Of a stretch of DNA of 64,000 nt, positions 1-13,254 are shown one piece after another. The stretch comes from Escherichia coli. GTDB taxonomy: Bacteria > Pseudomonadota > Gammaproteobacteria > Enterobacterales > Enterobacteriaceae. Within the stretch, counting starts at the first letter, position 1, and every line of letters begins with the position of its first letter. The position numbers and the translations under genes are program-made. Below the pieces are notes generated by a model, which saw nothing but the letters and a program-made list of their open reading frames with translations, searched no databases and had not been told where the DNA came from. The stretch lies in contig CP089930.1 in the NCBI GenBank assembly GCA_021307345.1, positions 4,278,001-4,342,000 on the forward strand, read 5' to 3'.

Positions 1-63
1 CGCTTCTGTGCATTTTTAATTTATGCTTTCATAGAATTATGTCTGCATCACAGGAAGAACAAA

Positions 64-897
64 ATGGATAATGCTGTTGATCGCCACGTTTTTTATATTT
101 CTGATGGTACGGCAATAACTGCGGAGGTATTAGGACACGCAGTGATGTCGCAATTTCCTGTTACTATCAGCAGCATTACGCTGCCGTTTGTCGAAAATGA
201 GAGCCGTGCACGGGCGGTGAAAGACCAAATAGACGCGATTTATCAGCAGACAGGTGTGCGCCCGCTGGTCTTCTACTCCATCGTGTTGCCGGAAATTCGC
301 GCCATCATTTTGCAAAGTGAAGGCTTTTGCCAGGATATCGTTCAGGCGCTGGTTGCCCCGCTACAACAAGAGATGAAACTGGACCCAACGCCGATTGCTC
401 ACCGTACTCACGGCCTGAATCCCAATAATCTGAATAAATATGATGCACGTATTGCGGCGATTGATTACACCCTCGCCCACGATGACGGTATTTCGTTGCG
501 CAATCTGGATCAGGCACAAGTGATCCTGCTCGGCGTTTCTCGCTGCGGTAAAACTCCCACCAGTCTGTATCTGGCGATGCAGTTTGGTATTCGCGCGGCA
601 AACTACCCCTTCATTGCTGATGACATGGATAATCTGGTGCTGCCCGCGTCACTTAAACCGCTACAGCATAAACTGTTCGGGCTGACCATCGACCCAGAGC
701 GTCTGGCGGCTATTCGTGAAGAACGTCGGGAAAACAGCCGCTATGCCTCGCTTCGTCAGTGCCGGATGGAAGTCGCGGAAGTAGAAGCGTTGTACCGTAA
801 AAATCAGATCCCGTGGATCAACAGTACCAATTATTCGGTAGAAGAGATTGCCACCAAGATCCTCGATATCATGGGTCTTAGTCGCCGAATGTACTAG
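64..897 (+). CDS. ppsR: PEP synthetase regulatory protein (bifunctional kinase/pyrophosphorylase)
   Basis: A 277-residue protein of the DUF299 family. In this family the protein inactivates phosphoenolpyruvate synthetase by ADP-dependent phosphorylation of a threonine and reactivates it by Pi-dependent removal. A P-loop-like motif [11 protein letters not shown] lies near residues 157-167, as expected for the nucleotide-binding site. A GAAG-type ribosome site precedes the ATG at 64. The 63 bases before the gene are all of the intergenic region visible; its usual divergent partner, ppsA, would lie outside the left edge. The length equals the K-12 protein. The stop codon TAG is part of the TrpR operator of the next gene. 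It was formerly called ydiA. Confidence 0.96.
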   Translation: MDNAVDRHVFYISDGTAITAEVLGHAVMSQFPVTISSITLPFVENESRARAVKDQIDAIYQQTGVRPLVFYSIVLPEIRAIILQSEGFCQDIVQALVAPLQQEMKLDPTPIAHRTHGLNPNNLNKYDARIAAIDYTLAHDDGISLRNLDQAQVILLGVSRCGKTPTSLYLAMQFGIRAANYPFIADDMDNLVLPASLKPLQHKLFGLTIDPERLAAIREERRENSRYASLRQCRMEVAEVEALYRKNQIPWINSTNYSVEEIATKILDIMGLSRRMY

Positions 898-932
898 GGA
901 ACTAGTATAAAGGTTCGTTTTTTTGTTATTAT
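887..932 (+). promoter_or_regulatory. aroH promoter with TrpR operator
   Basis: An inverted repeat ACTAG-N4-CTAGT at 893-906 matches the half-sites of the Trp repressor operator known in front of aroH, and begins inside the ppsR stop codon. A TATTAT -10 hexamer lies at 927-932, so the operator covers the -35 region. Repression of aroH by TrpR with tryptophan is established for E. coli; its action here is inferred from the site. Confidence 0.8.
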
Positions 933-950
933 GCCGTCAATTGAGCGAAG

Positions 951-1036
951 TGTTGCCTGCCTCGCACTTGAAATCAGCAGGGATTGGTTTATCGTGATGC
1001 GCATCACTTCTTGGCATCCCTGCCGTTGAAGCAACA
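951..1036 (+). promoter_or_regulatory. nested inverted repeats in the aroH leader
   Basis: Three nested pairs can be read: TGTTGC (951-956) with GCAACA (1031-1036), GCAGGGAT (977-984) with ATCCCTGC (1016-1023), and a perfect 14-base palindrome GTGATGCGCATCAC at 994-1007. In RNA they would make one long interrupted hairpin ending 17 bases before the aroH start, just upstream of the ribosome site. In DNA the central palindrome resembles a CRP/FNR-type half-site pair. The function is not known to me. Confidence 0.5.
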
Positions 1037-1053
1037 AATTTCTGAGACTTGTA

Positions 1054-2100
1054 ATGAACAGAACTGACGAACTCCGTACTGCGCGTATCGAGAGTCTGGT
1101 AACGCCCGCCGAACTCGCGCTACGGTATCCCGTAACGCCTGGCGTCGCCAGCCATGTCACCGATTCCCGCCGTAGAATTGAAAAAATACTGAATGGTGAA
1201 GACAAGCGACTGTTGGTCATTATTGGCCCCTGCTCGATCCACGATCTTACCGCTGCAATGGAGTACGCCACCCGTCTGCAGGCACTGCGCAACCAGTACC
1301 AGTCACGGCTGGAAATCGTAATGCGCACCTATTTTGAAAAACCACGAACCGTTGTCGGCTGGAAAGGATTAATTTCCGACCCGGATTTAAACGGCAGCTA
1401 TCGCGTAAATCACGGCCTCGAACTGGCGCGTAAGTTACTGTTACAGGTAAATGAGCTGGGCGTCCCCACCGCGACCGAATTTCTCGATATGGTGACCGGT
1501 CAGTTTATTGCCGACTTAATTAGCTGGGGCGCGATTGGCGCACGCACTACCGAAAGCCAGATCCACCGCGAAATGGCGTCCGCGCTCTCATGCCCTGTAG
1601 GCTTTAAAAATGGTACTGATGGCAACACGCGTATTGCCGTGGACGCGATTCGCGCGGCGCGCGCCAGCCATATGTTCCTCTCGCCAGATAAGAACGGCCA
1701 GATGACCATCTACCAGACCAGTGGCAACCCGTATGGGCACATTATTATGCGTGGTGGCAAAAAACCAAATTATCATGCCGATGATATCGCCGCCGCCTGC
1801 GATACGTTGCACGAATTTGATTTACCAGAACATCTGGTGGTGGATTTCAGCCACGGCAACTGTCAGAAGCAGCACCGCCGTCAGTTAGAAGTTTGTGAGG
1901 ATATTTGCCAGCAAATCCGCAATGGCTCTACGGCGATTGCCGGAATTATGGCGGAAAGTTTCCTGCGTGAAGGTACACAAAAAATTGTTAGCAGTCAGCC
2001 ACTCACCTACGGTCAGTCAATTACCGATCCATGTTTAGGCTGGGAAGATACTGAACACCTGATCGAAAAACTCGCCTCTGCGGTAGATACCCGCTTCTGA
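1054..2100 (+). CDS. aroH: 3-deoxy-D-arabino-heptulosonate 7-phosphate synthase, Trp-sensitive
   Basis: A 348-residue class I DAHP synthase. It condenses phosphoenolpyruvate with erythrose 4-phosphate as the first step of the shikimate pathway in the cytoplasm. Family signatures seen are IIGPCSIHD (about residues 65-73), the ARTTESQ segment near residue 165, and the metal-ligand segments VDFSHGNC near 265 and GIMAESFL near 300. The tryptophan operator upstream and the full-length match identify it as the Trp-feedback isozyme rather than AroF or AroG. It stands alone, followed by a hairpin terminator. Confidence 0.96.
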   Translation: MNRTDELRTARIESLVTPAELALRYPVTPGVASHVTDSRRRIEKILNGEDKRLLVIIGPCSIHDLTAAMEYATRLQALRNQYQSRLEIVMRTYFEKPRTVVGWKGLISDPDLNGSYRVNHGLELARKLLLQVNELGVPTATEFLDMVTGQFIADLISWGAIGARTTESQIHREMASALSCPVGFKNGTDGNTRIAVDAIRAARASHMFLSPDKNGQMTIYQTSGNPYGHIIMRGGKKPNYHADDIAAACDTLHEFDLPEHLVVDFSHGNCQKQHRRQLEVCEDICQQIRNGSTAIAGIMAESFLREGTQKIVSSQPLTYGQSITDPCLGWEDTEHLIEKLASAVDTRF

Positions 2101-2105
2101 ATGCG

Positions 2106-2134
2106 TGCCCATTCCGTCGGGAATGGGCATTTCT
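2106..2134 (+). terminator. aroH terminator
   Basis: A 10-base-pair stem, TGCCCATTCC with GGAATGGGCA, and a four-base loop start six bases after the aroH stop and are followed by TTTCT. Confidence 0.75.
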
Positions 2135-2190
2135 ACTCAATATCTTGTCTTATCAATGAATTATTACTTGCCCTGGCGCAAGATTGTATT

Positions 2191-2209
2191 GATAATAAGA
2201 ATCATTGTT
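2191..2209 (+). promoter_or_regulatory. Fur box upstream of hemP
   Basis: GATAATAAGAATCATTGTT agrees with the 19-base Fur consensus at 15 positions by my count. It lies 22 bases before the hemP ATG, so iron-dependent repression is expected. The box is also the reason for rejecting an earlier in-frame ATG at 2205, which would lie within it. Confidence 0.75.
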
Positions 2210-2231
2210 ATACCAATTATTATTAGTTTTT

Positions 2232-2423
2232 ATGAGCTATACGGACAGCAGCAGACTCACGCCTAAAACGGATGCAAATCAGAAGATCTCTTCCCCACAG
2301 CCTGTTCGACGGATTACCAGCCAGACACTGTTAGGTCCGGATGGCAAACTGATCATTGATCATAACGGACAAGAATATCTGCTCCGTAAAACACAGGCTG
2401 GCAAGCTGCTGCTGACAAAGTAG
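2232..2423 (+). CDS. ydiE: HemP family small protein (YdiE)
   Basis: A 63-residue protein of the hemin uptake protein HemP family (PF10636). The conserved C-terminal half runs from the RITSQTLLG segment through [12 protein letters not shown] to LLLTK. In other bacteria HemP lies in haem-uptake loci and acts as an iron-related regulator or accessory; the role of this enterobacterial copy is not established. The ATG at 2232 is chosen because it lies after the Fur box and gives the usual length. The gene converges with selO, which ends only four bases away. Confidence 0.9.
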   Translation: MSYTDSSRLTPKTDANQKISSPQPVRRITSQTLLGPDGKLIIDHNGQEYLLRKTQAGKLLLTK

Positions 2424-2426
2424 CGT

Positions 2427-3902
<1,476 letters not shown>

Positions 3903-3925
3903 TTAAACACCAGCAAACAAAAGGG

Positions 3926-4639
3926 TTATCGCTGAACCAGCGTTGTTACCTGACTTACGGGAACTGCTGGCCATAAGCATCCTTGTAGGGCATGAAAACC
4001 ATACGGTGTGATTCGCGCCAACATTCCTGGGGTATCGATACCTGCCGCAATGATATAGCTGCAACAAGGCGAAATTTGCGTATGAATAGCACGAATAAAT
4101 GGTGCGAAGGATGTATTAGCTATTTGTTGCTGAACAAAGCCTTTATCCAACATAACTCGAGTGAAAAGACCATCAAATATTGCTTTCATGGTGCTGTTAC
4201 CCGCACCTAAATCCCCCAACACCAATGGACAAATTTGAGATAAGCGCAAGAGATTACAATTATCTTTCCCCTCATTAAGTTGTGGATAATTTTCATTAAT
4301 CCGCAATTCAATAAAAGGAAATTTTAATAGTTGGTCTGCGTAATTATTAGCACCTAATAATAATTTTGCTACTTGTGGCGTTAAATTAATCCATGCAAAA
4401 ATTTTGTGTTGAATAAAAAAATGTTGGCATGATTTAAGTAATTCTAACTGCTCGGCAAATAGCTGCCAATGCTGTTCCTCAGAAAGCTGCGCCATAACCC
4501 GCGTCGTCGGGATGCGAACCATACCGTCTTCACTGGAGAAATGGGTTATTATTTCAACCCCAACAAGATTTTGCCGGCTATCTCTTATCGGCAGGAAATA
4601 GCAATCAGAATGATAAACATTATCTAGTAAAATCTTCAT
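3926..4639 (-). CDS. ydiV: degenerate EAL-domain anti-FlhDC factor YdiV
   Basis: A 237-residue EAL-like protein. In E. coli and Salmonella it does not break down cyclic-di-GMP but binds FlhD of the flagellar master regulator FlhD4C2 and lowers motility when nutrients are poor. The sequence lacks an EAL triplet (LVGVEIITH at about residues 25-33 takes its place). The KIFAWINLTPQ segment and a C-terminal ALQGCLWPAVP segment mark the fold. It is clearly more diverged from the K-12 protein than its neighbours. Its ATG overlaps the TGA of a small upstream ORF (ATGA), described separately, and it also has its own GGAGAAGGG ribosome site. Confidence 0.93.
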   Translation of the reverse strand: MKILLDNVYHSDCYFLPIRDSRQNLVGVEIITHFSSEDGMVRIPTTRVMAQLSEEQHWQLFAEQLELLKSCQHFFIQHKIFAWINLTPQVAKLLLGANNYADQLLKFPFIELRINENYPQLNEGKDNCNLLRLSQICPLVLGDLGAGNSTMKAIFDGLFTRVMLDKGFVQQQIANTSFAPFIRAIHTQISPCCSYIIAAGIDTPGMLARITPYGFHALQGCLWPAVPVSQVTTLVQR

Positions 4640-4731
4640 GGTAATCGCCCTTCTCCAGAAATATTTTTACAAATCCGGCTAAAAAGGATGAGGCCATAAA
4701 GTATAAAAAAAACAGAAGGGATAACTTTCAT
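4636..4731 (-). CDS. candidate small membrane protein ORF overlapping the ydiV start
   Basis: A 31-codon ORF beginning MKVIPSVFF. A hydrophobic stretch of about 18 residues (roughly 4-21) could span a membrane, followed by a basic tail containing RICKN. AAGGA lies four bases before its ATG. Its TGA overlaps the ydiV ATG as ATGA, the arrangement typical of translational coupling. I do not know an annotated gene here. It may be a real small protein, a regulatory upstream ORF for ydiV, or chance in AT-rich DNA. Confidence 0.4.
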   Translation of the reverse strand: MKVIPSVFFILYGLILFSRICKNISGEGRLP

Positions 4732-4757
4732 TTGTTCCTTGTTAACCACTTTTTCAT
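4728..4757 (-). CDS. candidate leader peptide upstream of ydiV (9 residues)
   Basis: The ORF MKKWLTRNK has AAAGGA three bases before its ATG and a TGA that overlaps the ATG of the next small ORF (ATGA). It is the first ATG after the predicted ydiV promoter, roughly 17 bases from the likely transcription start. Together the two small ORFs and ydiV form a chain of two consecutive ATGA overlaps. Too short to judge by composition. Confidence 0.3.
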   Translation of the reverse strand: MKKWLTRNK

Positions 4758-4780
4758 GGGTCCTTTTTTAGATTATTCTA

Positions 4781-4809
4781 ATTATAAACGAATATTCCAT
4801 TTACGGAAT
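4781..4809 (-). promoter_or_regulatory. predicted ydiV promoter with inverted repeat at -35
   Basis: On the minus strand a perfect TATAAT lies at 4786-4781. The -35 area is covered by ATTCC-N6-GGAAT (4794-4809), an inverted repeat that looks like an operator; no good -35 hexamer is visible, so an activator may be needed. The bound protein is unknown to me. Confidence 0.5.
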
Positions 4810-4842
4810 TTTTGTCTGAAAAATACTACGGCATTCAGAAGT

Positions 4843-4875
4843 AAAAGGACGGTGATGTATCATCACCGTCCTTTT
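4843..4875. terminator. terminator after nlpC
   Basis: A perfect 15-base-pair stem, AAAAGGACGGTGATG paired with its complement around a TAT loop. On the minus strand it ends in CTTTT and closes the btuCED-nlpC transcription direction; it also separates that unit from ydiV. Confidence 0.85.
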
Positions 4876-4882
4876 CGACATA

Positions 4883-5347
4883 CTAGATTCGTCTCGCTTG
4901 CCAGAAATTTTTCTGCCAGTAGACATTATCAAGGGAAGAGCGCATCACCCCTTTACTGGTAGAGGCGTGAATAAATTGGTTGTTGGTATCATAAATACCC
5001 ACATGTAAACCATTTTGCCCAGAGCCGGTTTTGAAGAAAACCAGATCGCCTGGCAGCAACTCGTCTTTATCAATTTGAGTACCGATAGAGGCCTGTTGCT
5101 TTGTTTCACGCGGCAACTGCAAATCGAAACGATCGCGCATCGTTACGACCACAAAGCCTGAGCAGTCAACCCCGCGACGACTCATACCACCATAACGATA
5201 AGGTGTACCATGCCAGCTTTGTAGTTGATCGTTCAAACCAGCAATCACGGTAATAGAGTCAGAAAGTCTGGCGTTTGGTGGCGGCGCTTTATGGTGGCTA
5301 CACCCGACCAGAAACAGTGTTGTGATTAAAATAAGGCAGAAACGCAT
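4883..5347 (-). CDS. nlpC: NlpC/P60 family lipoprotein peptidase
   Basis: A 154-residue predicted lipoprotein: a short hydrophobic signal ending in the lipobox LVGC (Cys near residue 16), then an NlpC/P60 cysteine-peptidase domain. The catalytic Cys is in GVDCSGF (about residue 62) and the His in LHVGIY (about 116). Relatives cut D-glutamyl-mesodiaminopimelate bonds in peptidoglycan peptides. It follows btuD by 77 bases in the same direction. A role tied to cobalamin uptake is not shown. Confidence 0.92.
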   Translation of the reverse strand: MRFCLILITTLFLVGCSHHKAPPPNARLSDSITVIAGLNDQLQSWHGTPYRYGGMSRRGVDCSGFVVVTMRDRFDLQLPRETKQQASIGTQIDKDELLPGDLVFFKTGSGQNGLHVGIYDTNNQFIHASTSKGVMRSSLDNVYWQKNFWQARRI

Positions 5348-5424
5348 TCCGTACGAATCCTCTGTTTTTTATTCTTGCATTAATTTAGCGTCGAAATTAC
5401 CCGATTTTCAAGATGCTATTGTTA

Positions 5425-6174
5425 TCAGGCTGTCGAAATCAGCATTCTGTGACCTTCAATGTCCAGACGGCGGAAATTCATCCCATAGGCCTGCGCCAGG
5501 TTCGGCGGTGTCAGAACGTCCTCCCTGCGTCCACTGGCCAATAATTTTCCACCTTTTAGCAGCCATGCCCGATGCGCGTGACGCAATGTGTGATTGAGAT
5601 CGTGACTGCTCATCACAATCGCTAGCCCTTGCTGGCACAGCGCGCTCAGAATTTTGTCTAACGCACTTTGTTGCGCAACGTCAAGGCTGTTCATCGGCTC
5701 ATCAAGAAGCAGTAATTGGCCTGCGGAATTGGCTTGTGGTGTGATTTGCAGCACTACCGCAGCAAGACGTACACGTTGCCATTCACCGCCAGAAAGTTGA
5801 TTGGTGCTGCGTCCGAGTTTGTCATCAAGAGCCAGCGCCCCGGCGACATCGTTTAACAGGTCGCTACGCGTTTTATCATGCTGATGCAGGGTCAGGTAAT
5901 GCCAGACCGGCATAGCAAATGGCGGTGTTTGTTGCTGTGAAAGATAGGCGCGATGCAGCGCGAGTTTTGTTGCGGACCATGCTTCCAGTGGTTGCCCCGC
6001 GAACTGAATGCTTCCCTTACCGCCGGTCATTCCGGCCATTCGCGCCAGCAAGGTACTCTTACCCGCGCCGTTCGGCCCCACCAGATGCAGGATCTCCCCT
6101 GCCCGAACCTCGCCAGAAAGCGGCCCCAGGCGGGTAGATTCCGCAACATCCTGTAACTGCATCACAATAGACAT
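5425..6174 (-). CDS. btuD: vitamin B12 import ATP-binding protein BtuD
   Basis: A 249-residue ABC ATPase that powers the BtuCDF cobalamin importer at the inner membrane. Walker A is GPNGAGKST near residues 34-42, the signature is [12 protein letters not shown] near 125-136, and Walker B is LLLLDEP near 153-159, followed by the switch SSHDLNH. Its ATG overlaps the btuE stop by one base (TAATG), so translation of the two is probably coupled. Confidence 0.96.
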   Translation of the reverse strand: MSIVMQLQDVAESTRLGPLSGEVRAGEILHLVGPNGAGKSTLLARMAGMTGGKGSIQFAGQPLEAWSATKLALHRAYLSQQQTPPFAMPVWHYLTLHQHDKTRSDLLNDVAGALALDDKLGRSTNQLSGGEWQRVRLAAVVLQITPQANSAGQLLLLDEPMNSLDVAQQSALDKILSALCQQGLAIVMSSHDLNHTLRHAHRAWLLKGGKLLASGRREDVLTPPNLAQAYGMNFRRLDIEGHRMLISTA

Positions 6175-6725
6175 TATTTTGCCAACGCCAGTTTAATGCT
6201 TTCCATCACAATGGGATCTTCCGGCGTCATATCCGGGGAAAAACGCTGGATGACCAATCCGTCCCTGCCAACTAAAAATTTCTCAAAATTCCATAAAATA
6301 TCATCAGGGTACAGCGGTGCACGACCTTTGCTGACCATACGGGCATAGAATCCGCTCTCTTCCGGCGCGACTGCGGTCGGCGCTGCGGCAATCAGTTTTT
6401 GATACAGCGGATGGCGACCTTCGCCATTGACCTCAATCTTACTGAACATCGGGAACGTCACCCCCCAGGTGGTGGTGCAGTAAGTTTTAATCTCTTCATC
6501 GCTGCCCGGTTCTTGCTCCAGAAACTGGTTACACGGGAATCCCAGCACGACAAAACCACGATCGGCCCAGGCTTTCTGAATATTCTCCAGCTGCTCATAT
6601 TGCGGCGTTAAGCCACACTTTGAGGCGACATTGACAATCAACAGTACATTACCGGCATATTTCTCCAGCGTGGTCACTTCACCGTCGATATCCTTCACTA
6701 CAGTGGTCAGAATGGAATCTTGCAT
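6174..6725 (-). CDS. btuE: thioredoxin/glutathione-type peroxidase BtuE
   Basis: A 183-residue member of the glutathione peroxidase family. The peroxidatic cysteine is in [12 protein letters not shown] (Cys37) and the family segment LGFPCNQF follows near residue 80, with WNFEKFLV near 150. E. coli BtuE reduces peroxides and is dispensable for B12 transport although it lies between btuC and btuD. The gene is 62 bases after btuC. Confidence 0.95.
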   Translation of the reverse strand: MQDSILTTVVKDIDGEVTTLEKYAGNVLLIVNVASKCGLTPQYEQLENIQKAWADRGFVVLGFPCNQFLEQEPGSDEEIKTYCTTTWGVTFPMFSKIEVNGEGRHPLYQKLIAAAPTAVAPEESGFYARMVSKGRAPLYPDDILWNFEKFLVGRDGLVIQRFSPDMTPEDPIVMESIKLALAK

Positions 6726-6787
6726 CGTGTCTCCTGGATGTGGTCAGTAAAAATCTTAGCTTTTAATCATAGACCGTCTTTTTGCGG

Positions 6788-7768
6788 CTAACGTCCTGCT
6801 TTTAACAATAGCCAGATAAACACCGGTGCGCCCAACGTAGCGGTGACTACACCAATTGGCAGCTCGGCGGAAATCAGTGCCAGACGAGCGACAATATCGG
6901 CGAGTAGCAATGCCGTAGCGCCTGCCAGAGCACAGCCAGGAAGTAAAACACGGTGATCGGTTAACCCACACAGCCGCAGAATATGCGGGATCACCAGACC
7001 AATAAATCCAATAGCACCAGCAAGCGCCACACTGACGCCGACCATCCAGCCGGTCGCTGCTACCAGCACATTGCGCCAGAACCAAAGAGGCAACCCCAGC
7101 TGTCGCGCCGAGACCTCGCCAAGAGCTAACATATTCATCGGTCTGGACTGACAGCAAATCCACAACAATACCGGGATCAACGCCACCATCAGCCAGCTTT
7201 GCCGCCAGTCAACGCCGCCAAAGCCGCCCATCATCCAGTACATTAACTGACGTAAATCAACCGAGGTGGAAAAGTAAATGGCCCACGTCATTAATGCGCT
7301 ACAGATAATCCCTAATGCAACTCCCGCCAGCAATAATCGGCTGGTCGAAAGATGACGGCGGGCAAAACGCAACAGAATTAAAGTGATAATGAGTGCACCA
7401 GCAATGGCACAAAGCCCCAGCGCCCACTCAGGTAATTGCCCGTGCCCCAGCAATACAGCGGCGATAAGCCCTACACCTGCACCATTAGAGACGCCGAGTA
7501 ACCCTGGTTCTGCAAGCGGGTTTTCAAATAGCGCCTGCATTACTGCGCCGGATAACGCCAGCGCAGCACCAACCAGCAATACAGCCAGCGTGCGTGGAAG
7601 ACGTATTTGCCAGACAAAAAGCTCGCCTCGTGGAGTAAACCAGTCAGTTAGCGAGATCCATTGTTCACCAGCACAAAGGCTTAAAAGAAGCGCCAGCAGC
7701 ATTAATATTGACAGGCTAAATAACCAGCGTACATTTTGTCGCTGTTGTTGGCGGGCAAGTGTCAGCAT
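6788..7768 (-). CDS. btuC: vitamin B12 import permease BtuC
   Basis: A 326-residue permease of the FecCD type with about ten hydrophobic helices. It forms the membrane channel of the BtuC2D2 cobalamin importer. Family features include the conserved GxxxQ-type stretch [16 protein letters not shown] near residues 65-80 and the cytoplasmic coupling segment [16 protein letters not shown] near 225-240. It is the first gene of btuCED; no B12 riboswitch is visible in the 63 bases between it and the upstream hairpin. Confidence 0.96.
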   Translation of the reverse strand: MLTLARQQQRQNVRWLFSLSILMLLALLLSLCAGEQWISLTDWFTPRGELFVWQIRLPRTLAVLLVGAALALSGAVMQALFENPLAEPGLLGVSNGAGVGLIAAVLLGHGQLPEWALGLCAIAGALIITLILLRFARRHLSTSRLLLAGVALGIICSALMTWAIYFSTSVDLRQLMYWMMGGFGGVDWRQSWLMVALIPVLLWICCQSRPMNMLALGEVSARQLGLPLWFWRNVLVAATGWMVGVSVALAGAIGFIGLVIPHILRLCGLTDHRVLLPGCALAGATALLLADIVARLALISAELPIGVVTATLGAPVFIWLLLKAGR

Positions 7769-7831
7769 GGTATCCGTTCTGCTGAAGAGTCATTTCGTTG
7801 ATTTTACGGTGACTCGCCAGTAGTGAAAAGA

Positions 7832-7856
7832 AAAAAGGCCGCAGAGCGGCCTTTTT
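7832..7856. terminator. terminator after ihfA
   Basis: A perfect 11-base-pair stem, AAAAAGGCCGC with its complement around AGA, directly after the ihfA stop. On the minus strand it ends in a T run and closes the pheST-ihfA unit before btuC. Confidence 0.88.
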
Positions 7857-7868
7857 AGTTAGATCAGA

Positions 7869-8168
7869 TTACTCGTCTTTGGGCGAAGCGTTTTCGACAC
7901 GGCTTTTTAACTTCTGTCCGGGTCTGAAGGTCACCACGCGCCGTGCTGTAATGGGAATATCTTCGCCCGTTTTCGGGTTACGTCCCGGGCGTTGATTCTT
8001 ATCACGCAGATCGAAGTTACCAAAACCAGAGAGTTTCACCTGTTCGCCGTTCTCCAGAGCGCGACGGATCTCTTCGAAAAACAGTTCAACCAGTTCTTTG
8101 GCATCCCGCTTGCTAAGCCCAAGCTTATCAAACAGATATTCTGACATTTCAGCTTTTGTAAGCGCCAT
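7869..8168 (-). CDS. ihfA: integration host factor alpha subunit
   Basis: A 99-residue DNA-bending protein of the HU/IHF family, which pairs with IhfB to make sharp bends at specific sites. The family segment [22 protein letters not shown] spans residues about 46-67 and includes the beta-arm with its intercalating proline. It begins four bases after pheT and is therefore part of the pheST-ihfA operon, as in E. coli. Confidence 0.97.
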
Positions 8169-8172
8169 AGGT

Positions 8173-10563
<2,391 letters not shown>

Positions 10564-10574
10564 CTATTCCTGCC

Positions 10575-11600
<1,026 letters not shown>

Positions 11601-11605
11601 TTAGA

Positions 11606-11745
11606 GCCTATCCCATCAGGCTATTTTACTTGCCATTTTGTCCTGGGCAGTGCTCGAAAGCCTCACGTACTGAAAAGTACGCTCCGGTTTCTCCGCACTG
11701 TCCGTGTCCAGAATGGCGGCGATAATTACGCCTGATGAGACAAGC
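11606..11745. repeat. 140-bp imperfect palindrome between pheM and pheS
   Basis: The left end GCCTATCCCATCAGGC pairs with the right end GCCTGATGAGACAAGC, and pairing continues inward (TGCCATTTTG against CAGAATGGCG) to a centre of ACGTACT-GAAA-AGTACGCT. The element lies downstream of the attenuator, inside the pheS leader mRNA. It has the look of the mosaic palindromic repeats scattered between enterobacterial genes, but it is not a REP or ERIC sequence as I know them. Confidence 0.65.
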
Positions 11746-11770
11746 TTTTTATTCTTCAAAACGCGCATAC

Positions 11771-11793
11771 AAAAAAAGCCTCCACTGGGAGGC
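11771..11793 (-). terminator. pheM attenuator terminator
   Basis: A stem GCCTCC/GGAGGC with loop ACTG at 11778-11793, followed on the minus strand by seven T residues. It lies about 50 bases after the pheM stop. In E. coli, ribosome stalling at the pheM phenylalanine codons prevents this hairpin and raises pheST transcription. Confidence 0.88.
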
Positions 11794-11842
11794 TTTCAGG
11801 CGCTGTTTTCCGTTTCTCTTCTCACGCGCTAGCCTCCTGGTG

Positions 11843-11887
11843 TCAGGTGCTAAAGTAAAAAAAGAAGCGGAAAATAGCAGCATTCAT
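11843..11887 (-). CDS. pheM: pheST operon leader peptide PheM
   Basis: A 14-residue leader, [14 protein letters not shown], with five phenylalanines including three in a row. It is the sensor of the pheST attenuation system: low charged tRNA-Phe stalls the ribosome here and lets transcription pass the terminator downstream. Confidence 0.95.
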
Positions 11888-11977
11888 TGCTTGCGTTACC
11901 TTTTGGTACTCTTCAAAAGACCTTTATTGAAAAGGTTGCGACGATAAAAGTCAATGTTCTGATGGTGTTGAAACGAA

Positions 11978-12000
11978 AAGAGGGAGACTAGCTCCCTCTT
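11978..12000 (-). terminator. hairpin after rplT
   Basis: A nine-base-pair stem AAGAGGGAG/CTCCCTCTT with loop ACTAG lies nine bases past the rplT stop and is followed on the minus strand by a short T-rich run. It separates infC-rpmI-rplT from pheM, probably with read-through. Confidence 0.7.
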
Positions 12001-12009
12001 CCAACTGGC

Positions 12010-12393
<384 letters not shown>

Positions 12394-12418
12394 TTAAAAA
12401 GTTAAAAACGTTAACGGC

Positions 12419-12664
<246 letters not shown>

Positions 12665-12708
12665 TCACCCTGTGAGCCGAAGCCCACAGGAATGATTACT
12701 TGATGGCC

Positions 12709-13254
<546 letters not shown>

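Noticed and set aside
7769-7831. Cobalamin riboswitch before btuC
   Set aside because: The gap is only about 60 bases and shows no B12-box; the E. coli riboswitch belongs to btuB, which is not in this window.
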